Notes: generated by a model not told the origin, from the sequence alone. A DNA stretch of 64,000 nt from Mediterranea massiliensis (GCA_015060685.1 SUXZ01000005.1:62001-126000); one strand, 5' to 3'. Shown: positions 19,131 through 30,778, counted from the stretch's first letter. Numbers and translations: made by a program.

Positions 19131-20867
19131 TTACTTCACCAACTTTACAATGGCATACGACTGACCTGGCATTTGAATAGATACATTTCCGGTTTTCCTA
19201 TCGCGCTTGATGGGGAACTTATCGCCCGCCAAGAGCTTGGTGCGCTTGTAGGGGACGTTTATGTTGAAAGTAGCTTCCGATGCTTCGGCACGTGGATTAA
19301 GCATGACTAATACCACTTCGTTGCCGGCGGCACGGGCATAGACAAACGGATAGGCATTCTCTTCGGCATAGATGGGTACAAACTCGGCATAGTTGGCCAA
19401 TGCCGGCTCGTTGTGTTTCAAGGCAATGAGTTTGCGTGTCTTGTTCAACAACGAGTTGGGGTCGGCCTCTTGTGCCGCCACATTGGGAGCATTTGTATCG
19501 GGATCTACCGGCAAGTAAAGTTTAGATGCATCGTCCACGGTAGAGAAACCAAGATTCTTGCCCGATGTCCATTGCATAGGGGTGCGTGCTCCATTGCGTG
19601 GTTGATAGGCACCTTCCACTTGCGGCCAGTGTGTAGGCAATTGTTTCATGCCAATTTCATTACCGTAGTAAATGAACGGCACACCCGGCATGGTGAATCC
19701 AAAGGCGTAGATAATCTCCAAATCCTTGTCCGAACGTTTGTTTCCCAGACGGGCATTGTCGTGATTGCCCAACGGAAGGCTGATGTAACCCTTTCCGATG
19801 GTTTGTTCGTATTGATCCATATAGCTCTTCAAGAAGTTGGTGATGTTTCCCTTACCTTCGGCGTCGAAGTAGCTATGTCCTTCGCTTACGCCGTTCAGGA
19901 TGCGCCAACTCTCTTTTTGGAAGAGGTCGTTGTAGCCATCGAACCAATGGAAGAAATCCACGTGGAAGCAGTTGTCGAGGGCATCGGCAGGATACGACCA
20001 TTCGGCCACCATGAATCCGTGAGGGAATTCCTCTTCGAGCAATGTTCTAATCTCGCGCCAGAAGAGTTTGGTTGCATTTTCGCGGGTGTTATGGAATTGC
20101 TCGTTTCCGCTTGTGTGGGATGTCTTGGTCAGCGCACCGGCCATATCGGCTCTGAATCCATCGGCACCCATCTTCATCCAAAAGCGAAGCACATCCTTCA
20201 AGTCTTCCTTCATGGCACGCACATCGGGGTGGTCGGGCGAGAGTTGCCAAGGTTGGTTGGGGTCGGGGTTGGAGAATCCGAAGTTCAACGCCGGTTGGCA
20301 CCAGTAGAAGTTGCGCATGAATTGTCCGTTGCGCTTGCCATATCCTTTAATGAATTGTCCGGCAAACTCCTTCGGAGGGTCAACCCAGTTGGTTTCTGTC
20401 CAGATGTAGTAGTTTGAATACTTGTTTTTCTCTTGCTTGGCCGACTCTACAAACCAGGGGTGGTCGATGGCGGTATAGCTGATGACGTAGTCGAAAATTA
20501 CCTTCAAGCCACGTTTGTGTGCCTCTTCGAAGAGTTGCTTGGCATCGTCGTTGGTGCCATATCGGGGTGCAATCTTGTAGTAATCGCGCACGTCGTATCC
20601 GGCATCGAGGAAGGGTGAATCGAAAAAGGGATTAAACCAAATGGCATCTACACCAAGGCTTTTCACATAATCCAACTTACTGATAATGCCTTGGATATCG
20701 CCGATACCATCGCCGTCGGAATCGCAAAAGGTTTGCGGATAGATTTGGTAGAAGACGGCATTCTTTGCCCATTCGGGCACATCGGGTATCTTGTAATCAC
20801 CCGTGATTTTCTGCGCGCTCGTCATGCCGGCAAACAGCAATAAGAGCATGGTTAAGATTTTCTTCAT
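19131..20867 (-). CDS. exported GH13 alpha-glucosidase/amylase
   Basis: 578 residues with a signal peptide (MKKILTMLLLLFAGMTSAQ). The GH13 barrel starts at AVFYQIYPQTFCDSDGDGIG. The catalytic residues are in place: nucleophile Asp in GFRADMAG near residue 239, acid Glu in MVAEWSYP near 288, and stabilising Asp in LGNHDNARLG near 370. The IGDIQGIISKLDYVKSLGVD segment resembles oligo-1,6-glucosidase/trehalulose-synthase-type members, so it probably cuts short alpha-glucans in the periplasm rather than raw starch. No SusC/SusD-like genes are next to it. The GH9 gene lies 76 bp upstream on the same strand. Confidence 0.88.
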   Translation of the reverse strand: MKKILTMLLLLFAGMTSAQKITGDYKIPDVPEWAKNAVFYQIYPQTFCDSDGDGIGDIQGIISKLDYVKSLGVDAIWFNPFFDSPFLDAGYDVRDYYKIAPRYGTNDDAKQLFEEAHKRGLKVIFDYVISYTAIDHPWFVESAKQEKNKYSNYYIWTETNWVDPPKEFAGQFIKGYGKRNGQFMRNFYWCQPALNFGFSNPDPNQPWQLSPDHPDVRAMKEDLKDVLRFWMKMGADGFRADMAGALTKTSHTSGNEQFHNTRENATKLFWREIRTLLEEEFPHGFMVAEWSYPADALDNCFHVDFFHWFDGYNDLFQKESWRILNGVSEGHSYFDAEGKGNITNFLKSYMDQYEQTIGKGYISLPLGNHDNARLGNKRSDKDLEIIYAFGFTMPGVPFIYYGNEIGMKQLPTHWPQVEGAYQPRNGARTPMQWTSGKNLGFSTVDDASKLYLPVDPDTNAPNVAAQEADPNSLLNKTRKLIALKHNEPALANYAEFVPIYAEENAYPFVYARAAGNEVVLVMLNPRAEASEATFNINVPYKRTKLLAGDKFPIKRDRKTGNVSIQMPGQSYAIVKLVK

Positions 20868-20943
20868 AGTTAAACGTTTATATTAATAAAAAAGGAGAAA
20901 TGAGGGATGGCTTTCTCCTCATTTCTCCATGTTGATTATCGGT

Positions 20944-23406
20944 TTACTTCAAGTTGCTCAGGATGTTACCGAAGAGCAAGTAAGATGCATTTCCGCCGAT
21001 GGTGGATTCGTTTTGTCCCCAGAAGAACGGCCAATCGTCCTTGTTTTCCAAGTAGTCGGGTTGCAACAAGAGCAAGCCTGGTACCAATGCGCCGGGGATA
21101 AACGAGAAGTCGGCGCGGTTGTTGCCATACGATACATTCTTTGGCACAACGCCCACGCCCATCACATAAGAGCGGTTTGAGTGTGGATGGCAACCGAAGA
21201 TAAAGTCGGCACACTTGTAGATTTCGTTCTTGTCGATGATTTCGGGGAAGTACTTGTTTGCCCAATAGCAATTGATGCCTTGGCCAACGATTGAGCCTGT
21301 ACTACCCCAACCTGTGCCATATACGTTTACACCGTATGGGTTTTGTTCGGCCAACTCGTCGAGTTGTTTCTTGTATGCTTCCACGTAGGGTTTCAGCTTT
21401 TCCAAGTAGCCTTCGCTCATGTAGGGGCTTGCTTGAAGGGCAAACGAGAGGTTGCGGGTGTTGATGGCACCGTTGCGTCCTTCGAATGACTTCAGGATGT
21501 TTTCCTCGAGGTTGGGGATGTATTTCTTATCGCCGGTGGCCAGGAAGAGTTGATATCCGGGTTGCATGAATGCTGCGGGACGAATCTTCTCTTGGTTGTC
21601 GTTCCAAAGTTTGATGGCGGCGGCCAGGCATCGTTTGGAGATTTCAGGATTGAACTCCTTCAACGCACGGCTTGCGGCGGCCAAGGCCGATGTATAGGCG
21701 GTGGTCATGCCATCGTTATAGTAGGTGAACACCCAACGTTCGTCGCCGGTGAGGTGTTTGTTGTCGGTAATGGTGCTTGGCTCGTCCAAACGGTTGTATT
21801 GGTAGAGGTGAACATGGTTGACACCGCGGCAAGCGTGTCCAATCTTCTCTACGATGTTCAGCAATGGCAAGATGCCGTGTTCAATCTGCTGCAACATATC
21901 GGGCTTACCATCGGCAAAGTGGATGTTTACGTACTTGTTTTGCTTGTCCACCATGGTTTCGTCGCGTTCGGGGCGGAATTCTTCCCAAGTGGCTACAAAG
22001 TTAGATACAACACCTGCGTGCGAGTTGCCTTCGATATCCCAATCGCCTGCATCAAACCAACCGCCCTGATCGAAACCGGGGATGAATTGATAGGGCTTGT
22101 AAGGCGAGTGAAGTTCGTCGCCCATCTGGAAGTTGTCGAAGTGAGGAATTGTAGGAGGTGCCTGTACAGCATCGTCCAAGTGGGGAGCGGCATGCCAAAC
22201 ACGATAGCCTTCCTTCACGGCCATGTGATCCATCTGAACAGGGAACCACACGTCCAAGGTATGATGCCATACGTTTGCGTATGCATCTTCGGCAATGGGG
22301 AAGCAGTTGGTTTGCTGACCATCGTACTCGATGTAGTAGATACCCGGCTCGTTCACGTCGGTGAAGTCGGCCTTCAGGTAGTTATAGCGCAGATAGTTGC
22401 CCCATTGAGCGGTTTGCACGGCCTTGGCCAATGTAGCCGAACCATCTTCGTTTACGCGGTAGATATTGGCTACCGATTGCGGTTTGTCGTTGGCATCGAG
22501 TTCGATGATGGCCTCCTTCTTTTGTGAAGGTGTGTAGCCCACTTGCGAGAAGCCGATAACCGGTTCGCGCACCCATGTAGATACCGAGTTAGGCTCAACC
22601 GTCCATTCCATTACCTTACCTGTCTTATCGGCTGGAAGGAATGAGTGCAGCACGAACCATCCGTTTTGTGCCAGGATACGGCCATCGTATAGTTGGATGT
22701 CTGTATCGCCGGTAACGGTAATCAAGCGTTCGGGTTCGTCGGGCGCCATGACAAACTTGCGTCCTTCGGCCAATGGCTTTGGTGCTACGAACTTACCTGT
22801 ACCTCTATCGTCGGATGTAGTCAATCCGTTTACTTGCTTGGCTTTCTCGGCCAATGGTTTGGTTTCGGTGTCAAAACCGGCATAGCGCGGGAAGTAGCAA
22901 GGCTTACCATCTACAATGTAGGAGTGATTCCAATAGGCCGACGGGAGGAATTCGAGGTTGAAACATGCCTTGCCTACCAACTCTTGTGGGATAGGTTTTT
23001 CCAAATATACCTCAATGCCGAATGCCTTGCCCTTTGGAGTAATCTTCAAGGTAGGCTCCAAGTCGTATTCCTTATAGTAAAGTTGCACGGTGATTTGTCC
23101 GGAGATTGAATCCACCTCACGGCTTCTCATTTCGGGCACCAAGTCCCATTGTTCGGGTGTTTCATTAAAGCGAACGCCGCCGTTTGTTACCGTCAGCACA
23201 CCGTGGTGAACGATGTCGATACCCGAACGTTTCTCGTCGTAGAAGATAGCCGAGAAAGGGTTGCTATACACCATTACGTTTACGCCACGTGTCTCCAAGT
23301 AGCCTTTTTCGTTTAGTTTCAAATCGGGCGATGGCTTGCCATTGTCCATACATGCGGCCAGACAACAGACAGTTGCCAACAGGGCCAAAATCTTAATGTT
23401 CTTCAT
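20944..23406 (-). CDS. GH9 family glucanase lipoprotein
   Basis: 820-residue exported protein with lipoprotein signal (LATVCCLAAC, lipid-modified Cys near 19). An Ig-like N-terminal domain (VIGFSQVGYTPSQKKEAIIE near residue 285) precedes an (alpha/alpha)6 GH9 catalytic domain. The paired aspartates are in GGWFDAGDWD near residue 450, the histidine segment in GCHPHSNRSYVMGVG near 745, and the probable catalytic acid Glu in WGQNESTIGGNAS near 798. It would cleave beta-1,4 or mixed-linkage glucans by inversion. The extra ~200-residue N-terminal region is longer than in minimal GH9 enzymes. The GH3 gene upstream could finish the job by hydrolysing the released oligosaccharides. Confidence 0.85.
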   Translation of the reverse strand: MKNIKILALLATVCCLAACMDNGKPSPDLKLNEKGYLETRGVNVMVYSNPFSAIFYDEKRSGIDIVHHGVLTVTNGGVRFNETPEQWDLVPEMRSREVDSISGQITVQLYYKEYDLEPTLKITPKGKAFGIEVYLEKPIPQELVGKACFNLEFLPSAYWNHSYIVDGKPCYFPRYAGFDTETKPLAEKAKQVNGLTTSDDRGTGKFVAPKPLAEGRKFVMAPDEPERLITVTGDTDIQLYDGRILAQNGWFVLHSFLPADKTGKVMEWTVEPNSVSTWVREPVIGFSQVGYTPSQKKEAIIELDANDKPQSVANIYRVNEDGSATLAKAVQTAQWGNYLRYNYLKADFTDVNEPGIYYIEYDGQQTNCFPIAEDAYANVWHHTLDVWFPVQMDHMAVKEGYRVWHAAPHLDDAVQAPPTIPHFDNFQMGDELHSPYKPYQFIPGFDQGGWFDAGDWDIEGNSHAGVVSNFVATWEEFRPERDETMVDKQNKYVNIHFADGKPDMLQQIEHGILPLLNIVEKIGHACRGVNHVHLYQYNRLDEPSTITDNKHLTGDERWVFTYYNDGMTTAYTSALAAASRALKEFNPEISKRCLAAAIKLWNDNQEKIRPAAFMQPGYQLFLATGDKKYIPNLEENILKSFEGRNGAINTRNLSFALQASPYMSEGYLEKLKPYVEAYKKQLDELAEQNPYGVNVYGTGWGSTGSIVGQGINCYWANKYFPEIIDKNEIYKCADFIFGCHPHSNRSYVMGVGVVPKNVSYGNNRADFSFIPGALVPGLLLLQPDYLENKDDWPFFWGQNESTIGGNASYLLFGNILSNLK

Positions 23407-23651
23407 ACAGATTCAAAGGGGTATTAATAGATTCATTATTTCAACTTGCAATATTACTAAAAAAACATGAAATCTAAAATTAGATTCCAACAAAATTTCC
23501 CTTAACAGAAAATTTTCTTTCCCTTCTGTTCGGTGCATCCACGGATACCATTCGGCGCACCTGCGGAGTGAATAGGGCAGAAATAAAAAAGAAGCAGGCT
23601 TGCCAATAATGAACAAGCCCACTTCCGCCCTAACAAATACGATGAGTATTA

Positions 23652-25859
23652 TTATAATAAAGTTTCTGTTTGCAAACTGAGTTCGCGCGATGAACTACCT
23701 ACACGAAGTACCACCTTACCGCCTTCTATTTGCCATCCATTGGTTGCCTCATCCCAATGTTTGAAATCATTGCGTGGGATGCTGATAACCACCTGTTTGC
23801 TTTCGCCCGGTGCAAGGGCAACACGTTGGAAGCCTTTCAACTCTTGAGCCGGACGCTCGACGGCACTCTCCGGACGTGAAGCATATACCTGAGCCACCTC
23901 TTCGGCCGCCATAGTGCCTTGATTAGTCAAGGTAAAGATTACTTCAACCACATCCTTCTTGGCGTGAGCCTGAATATCGGTATATTGGAAAGTTGCATAC
24001 GAAAGGCCATGGCCAAACGGATACATAACCGGCTGTTTCTTAGTGTCGTACCAACGATAGCCCACATAGATTCCTTCGTCGTAGTGTGCAAGCAACTTGC
24101 GTTCGGCGCGATTCTTCTGACGATTGACAAGATCGACAAACACATCGCTTGTCTCTTCATCAAGTTTTTGAGGATATGTACCTAACTTATAAGCGGGTAC
24201 ATCTTGCAAGGTAATGGGGAAGGTAAACGGCAACTTACCCGATGGAGAAACCTCGCCAAGAAGTACATCGGCCAATGCCAAGCCACCCATTGAGCCGTTG
24301 AACCACGACACGAGCATGGCATCGGAATAGGGTTCGATAGGGTAAAGTTCGATGGGCGCACCCGTTACTAACACGGTAATCAAGTTTGGATTGGCTTGCT
24401 TCAAAGCAGCGGCAAGCTCAGCTTGTCCCATTGGCAAGCCGATGTTATCTCGGTCGGAGCCTTCCGTTTCAATCTCGCGGTTATTACCGGCCATAAAGAT
24501 AACCAAATCCGACTCGGCGGCCAATGCAACGGCCTCCTTCATCAGTTGTTTATCAGCCTCTTGAATCGGCGAAATGCCTTTATAGCGGTCTTCGCGAGTA
24601 TAGACAGGATAACCTTGTGCATAGCGCACCTCGGCCTTATCGCCAACGCGTTGCAACAAGCCTTCGAGGGGAGTGATTTCCACCAACGCCTTCACACCGG
24701 CGCCTACCCCACCCTGCGCTTGCTTGGTAGTGGCATTTGCACCGATAACGGCAATTTTCTTTGACTTATTCAAGTCGATTGGAAGCAATTGATTCTTGTT
24801 CTTCAGCAATACAATCGAGCGCTTGGCCACCTCGTAGGCGGTTTGTTGTTGTTCGGGCTGAGAAGCCATCTCCTTGTTTGCCTCACTTGCCGGTATCGGC
24901 TCGATGGCCAGACGAACGCGCAAGATATTGCGCACACGTTTGTCTATGATGCTTTCGGCAATAACACCGGCCTTAACCGAGTCGAGCAAGGCCTGACCAA
25001 GATATTGAGAACCTGGCATCTCCACCTCCAAACCATTCACAGCGGCTTGTACAGAGTGTGTGCCTCCCCAATCGGAGATAATCATACCTTTGAAGCCCCA
25101 CATATCGCGCAGAATCTCTTCCTGAAGCATGTGGTTTTCCGAGCACCAATAGCCGGCTACCTTATTATAAGCCGCCATCACACCGTATGCATCGGCTTTG
25201 CGGACAGCATCTTCGAACGGACGCAGGTAGATTTCGTGCATGGCGCGGGGCGATACTTGCACATCCACATAGCCACGATGATTCTCTTGATTATTCAGGG
25301 CATAGTGTTTCAAGCAGACGGCCACACCATTATCTTGCACACCTTGCGTATAGCCAACGGCCAATGCACCGGCCAACAAGGGGTCTTCGCTAAAATATTC
25401 GTATGTACGTCCGCCGGTAGGTATGCGCTGAATGTTGATGGCAGGGCCAAGAATCATGTCCTTACCACGACGACGCGCCTCCTTTGCCATGCCTTCGCCA
25501 TAGAGATAGGCCATCTCTGTACTCCATGTAGCGGCCAAAGCCGACCCTGTAGGGAAGAAGGTGGCCGAGTCGGTAGAGAGGTTCAATGAATTCCAGCTAT
25601 GAGGTTCCATCTCTTCACGGATGCCGAACGGACCATCGGCATACTCCATATCGGCAATGCCCAATCGTTCGACGCCTGCCGATGAGAACATATTCTTGCC
25701 GTGAAGCATGTTTACTTTCTCTTCGAGCGTCATCTGAGCGATAAGTTCGGTAATACGGGCTTCGTTCTTCATCAAAGCCGATTCGGGCTGCTTCTCGCCC
25801 GATGTGCAAGCGGCCAACAAGCAAGCCGAAGCAACTAATAGGTAATTCAACTTTTTCAT
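23652..25859 (-). CDS. GH3 beta-glucosidase lipoprotein
   Basis: 735-residue lipoprotein (LVASACLLAAC, Cys near 18). It has the standard GH3 order: N-terminal barrel with MEYADGPFGIREE, nucleophile Asp in GMIISDWGGTHS near residue 262, alpha/beta sandwich domain with VIFMAGNNREIETEGSDRD, and a C-terminal fibronectin-III-like domain with the VAQVYASRPESAVERPAQEL stretch. Periplasmic beta-glucosidase is the likely role, though GH3 members also act on xylose or N-acetylglucosamine. It lies 245 bp upstream of the GH9 gene on the same strand, so the two may or may not share a transcript. Confidence 0.9.
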   Translation of the reverse strand: MKKLNYLLVASACLLAACTSGEKQPESALMKNEARITELIAQMTLEEKVNMLHGKNMFSSAGVERLGIADMEYADGPFGIREEMEPHSWNSLNLSTDSATFFPTGSALAATWSTEMAYLYGEGMAKEARRRGKDMILGPAINIQRIPTGGRTYEYFSEDPLLAGALAVGYTQGVQDNGVAVCLKHYALNNQENHRGYVDVQVSPRAMHEIYLRPFEDAVRKADAYGVMAAYNKVAGYWCSENHMLQEEILRDMWGFKGMIISDWGGTHSVQAAVNGLEVEMPGSQYLGQALLDSVKAGVIAESIIDKRVRNILRVRLAIEPIPASEANKEMASQPEQQQTAYEVAKRSIVLLKNKNQLLPIDLNKSKKIAVIGANATTKQAQGGVGAGVKALVEITPLEGLLQRVGDKAEVRYAQGYPVYTREDRYKGISPIQEADKQLMKEAVALAAESDLVIFMAGNNREIETEGSDRDNIGLPMGQAELAAALKQANPNLITVLVTGAPIELYPIEPYSDAMLVSWFNGSMGGLALADVLLGEVSPSGKLPFTFPITLQDVPAYKLGTYPQKLDEETSDVFVDLVNRQKNRAERKLLAHYDEGIYVGYRWYDTKKQPVMYPFGHGLSYATFQYTDIQAHAKKDVVEVIFTLTNQGTMAAEEVAQVYASRPESAVERPAQELKGFQRVALAPGESKQVVISIPRNDFKHWDEATNGWQIEGGKVVLRVGSSSRELSLQTETLL

Positions 25860-25973
25860 GATAATAAATGATTCTAAGAATATTGCCGTAAAAATATATG
25901 TTTTGGTTTATATAGGCAAACAATTATACCGATTCAAAACAAAACATACCATATTTGATAACATTATATAACG

Positions 25974-26012
25974 ATGGGGCATCACATCAAATCGATTTGA
26001 TGCATGCCCCAT
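25974..26012. terminator. terminator after enolase gene
   Basis: Long inverted repeat ATGGGGCAT...ATGCCCCAT with an inner perfect palindrome ATCAAATCGATTTGAT, placed 30 bp after the enolase stop codon on the minus strand. Confidence 0.7.
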
Positions 26013-26041
26013 TACTATAAGCACTTAATATTTACTGATTG

Positions 26042-27325
<1,284 letters not shown>

Positions 27326-27367
27326 TTAAAGTACTATTTCGATAACATAGCCACGAAAGAAATGTTC

Positions 27368-28531
27368 TTATAGCAAGACGATTTCTTCGGGAGCGTTTGT
27401 CAGCTTCTCCACCCCATCGGCGGTTACTACCCATGTATTCTCAATTCCCAACGGTCCTACGCCCGGCAATACAATCTTTGGTTCGAGCGCAAACACCATG
27501 CCCGGCTCGAGGATGGTGGAGATGCGTGAAGCGATTACGGGCGATTCGTTGATTTCCAATCCCACACCATGCCCGATGAAGCGGGCCTTCTGCTCCACGC
27601 CCATGAAGTAATCGGCAAAGCCTGCCCGGCGCACCCTTTCCAAAGCCATCTGATAAAGTGATTCGCACACCACACCAGGCTTTACATGGTCGGCAATCTC
27701 GTTTTGTATGTCGATACACACCTGATGCGCTTTGTAGGCCTCATCGCTCAGCGAACCGATGGCATACACGCGGCTCATGTCGCTCATATAGCCATAGTAA
27801 TTGCCGGCCATATCCACCATAAAGCTTTCGCCCTCTTTCAGCAACGTGCCGTTAGCCCCTCCGGGCAATGATGGATGCAAGCCCTCTCCGCCCAACGCAA
27901 AATCGTAGGGAGAGGCAACGGCGGCATTATCTCCAGCCAACAAGCTACCCATGAAAATCTCCATGCTCTGTCCGAACACACGGAAGATGCCCAAACATCC
28001 CGATTGACGCATCAGACGCTCCACCTCGATGGAGAGTTCGCTATCCGTCATCCCTGCCCGATAGAGCGAGGGAATCTGCGCATAGGCCTGTGCGTGCATC
28101 TTTCCCGAACGGCGGAACAACTCCACCTCCTGCTCGGTCTTGATGCTTCTTGCCTCGCGTACAAGCGATGTAGCCGATGGCACTACCTCCACATTGGGGA
28201 AACAGGCTGCCAGGCGAAGATACTCCCTATAGGTCAGCTCATCTCCCTCCAAAGCCAGTTTGGTTGGCATGGGCAGGCCACACTGAGCAATCAGTTCGGG
28301 CAGTTGCTCCGGTTTGCGGATAGGCTTTACATGCTCGCCCACCACGTTGTTCGGTCGTTTCACAAACAGTATGGAAGGAGCATTGAGGGGGATATACAGA
28401 TAGCCGCTGACCATTGCGCCATTGGCATAAATCATGTTTACATTTGTAGCAATAATCAGTGCATCAATTCCTTGTTGCAACATCAGCCGGCGAATCTTGT
28501 CGCGGCGAATTTTCAGTTCAGTAGAAAGCAT
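27368..28531 (-). CDS. M24 family Xaa-Pro aminopeptidase-like metallopeptidase
   Basis: 387-residue cytoplasmic protein with a creatinase-like N-terminal domain and a pita-bread C-terminal domain. Metal ligands are visible in order: two Asp in FMVDMAGNYYGYMSDMSR near residues 228-240, His in FIGHGVGLEINESPV, Glu in GMVFALEPKIV and a second Glu in GIENTWVVT. The best guess is removal of N-terminal residues preceding proline; other M24B members, such as creatinase-like enzymes, are possible. It lies directly upstream of eno on the same strand. Confidence 0.88.
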   Translation of the reverse strand: MLSTELKIRRDKIRRLMLQQGIDALIIATNVNMIYANGAMVSGYLYIPLNAPSILFVKRPNNVVGEHVKPIRKPEQLPELIAQCGLPMPTKLALEGDELTYREYLRLAACFPNVEVVPSATSLVREARSIKTEQEVELFRRSGKMHAQAYAQIPSLYRAGMTDSELSIEVERLMRQSGCLGIFRVFGQSMEIFMGSLLAGDNAAVASPYDFALGGEGLHPSLPGGANGTLLKEGESFMVDMAGNYYGYMSDMSRVYAIGSLSDEAYKAHQVCIDIQNEIADHVKPGVVCESLYQMALERVRRAGFADYFMGVEQKARFIGHGVGLEINESPVIASRISTILEPGMVFALEPKIVLPGVGPLGIENTWVVTADGVEKLTNAPEEIVLL

Positions 28532-28586
28532 ATACGATATTATTCTTAATTTCCGCCGGCAAAGATAGTGAAATGATGGAAATTAT

Positions 28587-28628
28587 AAAAAAAAGTACCG
28601 CCCATACCTTCACAGGCTCGGGCGGCAC
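28587..28628 (-). terminator. terminator after gdhA
   Basis: On the minus strand, GTGCCGCCC pairs with GGGCGGTAC and is followed directly by a run of eight T residues: a textbook intrinsic terminator 62 bp beyond the gdhA stop. Confidence 0.8.
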
Positions 28629-28690
28629 TAACCACAAATACAAATACAACTAAACAAAGTATTTCCTATATTAACTAAAACAGTATTCTG

Positions 28691-30028
28691 TTATACAATG
28701 CCTTGCGCCATCATGGCGTTGGCCACCTTCATGAAGCCTGCAATGTTTGCACCCTTCACATAGTTGATGTAGCCGTCAGGCTCTGTGCCATACTTCACGC
28801 ACTGTTCGTGAATGCCGTGCATAATGGTGTGCAGTTTAGCATCCACCTCTTCGGCACTCCAGCTGATGTGCATGGCGTTCTGACTCATTTCCAAACCGCT
28901 TGTAGCCACACCGCCGGCATTTACCGCCTTGCCCGGTGCATACATCACCTTGTTTTCGATGAACAGGTCGATAGCTTCGGGTGTACATCCCATGTTGGAT
29001 ATTTCGCCCACACAAGTCACCTGGTTGGCAATCAAGTTGCGTGCATCCTCGCCGTTCAGTTCGTTTTGGGTAGCACAAGGCAATGCAATGTCCACCTTTA
29101 CCTCCCACGGGCGTTTGCCTGCCACGAAAGTAGCTTCAGGGAATTCGTCGGCATACGGAGCCACAATATCGTTGCCCGATGCACGCAGTTCAAGCATATA
29201 ATCAATCTTCTTGCCGCTGATGCCGTCGGGGTCGTAGATATATCCATCAGGACCAGAGATAGTAACCACCTTGGCGCCCAACTCGGTAGCCTTCAGTGCA
29301 GCGCCCCATGCCACGTTTCCGAAGCCTGAAATGGCCACTGTCTTACCCTTTATATCCATGCCCTTGTTCTTCAGCATATCGTTCACGAAGTACAAGCCTC
29401 CGAAGCCGGTTGCCTCCGGACGGATGAGCGAACCGCCAAAGTCCAGTCCCTTACCGGTAAAGGTGCCTGTAAACTCGCGTGTAAGTTTCTTATACATGCC
29501 AAACATGTAGCCCACTTCGCGCGCACCCACACCGATATCGCCGGCGGGCACATCCATGTCGGGGCCTAAATGGCGCCACAATTCGAGCATAAATGCCTGG
29601 CAGAAGCGCATTACTTCGGCTTGGCTCTTTCCGCGTGGCGAGAAGTCCGAACCGCCCTTACCTCCGCCCATAGGCAATGTGGTGAGGGCATTCTTGAAGG
29701 TCTGTTCAAATCCCAGGAATTTCAAGATAGAGAGGTTTACCGATGCATGGAATCGGATGCCGCCCTTATACGGGCCGATGGCATTGTTGAATTGAACGCG
29801 ATAACCCAAATTGGTTTGCACTTCACCCTTATCGTCCACCCATGTTACACGGAAAGTAAAGATTCTGTCCGGTTCTACCAATCGTTCGATAATCTTCGCT
29901 TTTTCAAACTCGGGGTGTTCATTATAAATATCTTCGATAGAAAGCAATACTTCCTTAACGGCTTGAAGGTATTCAGACTCGCCGGGATGTTTCGCCTCGA
30001 GTGAGGCCATGATTCGTTCAATATTCAT
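28691..30028 (-). CDS. gdhA: glutamate dehydrogenase (probably NADP-dependent)
   Basis: 445 residues, matching the hexameric GdhA class. It reductively aminates 2-oxoglutarate to glutamate, the main ammonia-assimilation step in these bacteria. Signatures: GPYKGGIRFH, the catalytic-lysine segment PMGGGKGGSDFSPRG near residue 120, VPAGDIGVGAREVGYMFG, and the Rossmann motif ISGFGNVAWG near 240. NADP preference is inferred from length class and similarity to E. coli GdhA. A TATATTTGC -7 box is at 30101-30109. Confidence 0.94.
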   Translation of the reverse strand: MNIERIMASLEAKHPGESEYLQAVKEVLLSIEDIYNEHPEFEKAKIIERLVEPDRIFTFRVTWVDDKGEVQTNLGYRVQFNNAIGPYKGGIRFHASVNLSILKFLGFEQTFKNALTTLPMGGGKGGSDFSPRGKSQAEVMRFCQAFMLELWRHLGPDMDVPAGDIGVGAREVGYMFGMYKKLTREFTGTFTGKGLDFGGSLIRPEATGFGGLYFVNDMLKNKGMDIKGKTVAISGFGNVAWGAALKATELGAKVVTISGPDGYIYDPDGISGKKIDYMLELRASGNDIVAPYADEFPEATFVAGKRPWEVKVDIALPCATQNELNGEDARNLIANQVTCVGEISNMGCTPEAIDLFIENKVMYAPGKAVNAGGVATSGLEMSQNAMHISWSAEEVDAKLHTIMHGIHEQCVKYGTEPDGYINYVKGANIAGFMKVANAMMAQGIV

Positions 30029-30100
30029 AACTACACAAATTTAGGTTATTAAGGTTGGTTGTCCGATGCCGGAAAAAGCATTTTGTCATCAAACAACACT

Positions 30101-30109
30101 GCAAATATA
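30101..30109 (-). promoter_or_regulatory. probable gdhA promoter (-7 TATATTTGC)
   Basis: TATATTTGC on the minus strand, about 73 bases before the ATG; a consensus -33 TTTG is not obvious. Confidence 0.5.
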
Positions 30110-30274
30110 TCGAATCTTTTTATACCTCCAACTATTTTTGAAGAAAATTTGGTTTGCCGGAAATAAAAAGATAATGATTATCGTCAGTAATTCTGTTAAA
30201 AAAGCAATAATATGAAAACAAAAGCAGCAGAAGTTTGTTAGGATGTTTGTATTTTTAACAAAACCTATAGCTTT

Positions 30275-30778
30275 ATGAAAGAATTAAAAATTTTATTTCT
30301 GGCAGCCGTCTGCACCGCATCGAGTGCAGTTTTTGCCATCGAAGTGCCCCAACAAGTGCAGGCAGCCTTCGACAAGGTGTGTCCCGATGTAGCCGACGAA
30401 GCCTGGTCGGCCGACGAAGGCTACTATGTGGCCACCTTCAATCAGAATCAGTTTGAAACCAAGCTGTGGTTCGACGGCCAGGGCAATTGGGTAATGGAGC
30501 AGGTAGATTGGGAAACCATGTCCGAAGCGCCGGCAGCCATCTTCAACGCTTTTGCCGCCGGCCAATACTCGGGCAACGAGGTGCAGGACGTTGTGCAGAT
30601 ACAATATCCCCAGCGCGAAACGATGGTGGCCGTACTGGTGGGCACACCCAATGAAGAGAGCGGCTACATGCTGCTTTACAACGAGAACGGTGAGCTGATA
30701 GAGGCCGATGCCGTGAGCATCAGCGGCAGCAATTGCCTGGGCGCGTGCAACCTGTTGGAGAGTGCCGTCGAAGATTAG
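30275..30778 (+). CDS. exported PepSY-like (putative beta-lactamase-inhibitor-like) protein
   Basis: 167 residues with a cleavable signal peptide (MKELKILFLAAVCTASSAVFA). The mature part has the short alpha/beta PepSY-like pattern of small Bacteroidetes periplasmic proteins: AFDKVCPDVADEAWSADEGYYVATF followed by a VMEQVDWETM hairpin and a second similar unit (QDVVQIQYPQRETMVAVLVG). Function of such proteins is unknown. The gene converges with the CCA-enzyme gene and the two reading frames overlap by 4 bp at their ends. Confidence 0.65.
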   Translation: MKELKILFLAAVCTASSAVFAIEVPQQVQAAFDKVCPDVADEAWSADEGYYVATFNQNQFETKLWFDGQGNWVMEQVDWETMSEAPAAIFNAFAAGQYSGNEVQDVVQIQYPQRETMVAVLVGTPNEESGYMLLYNENGELIEADAVSISGSNCLGACNLLESAVED

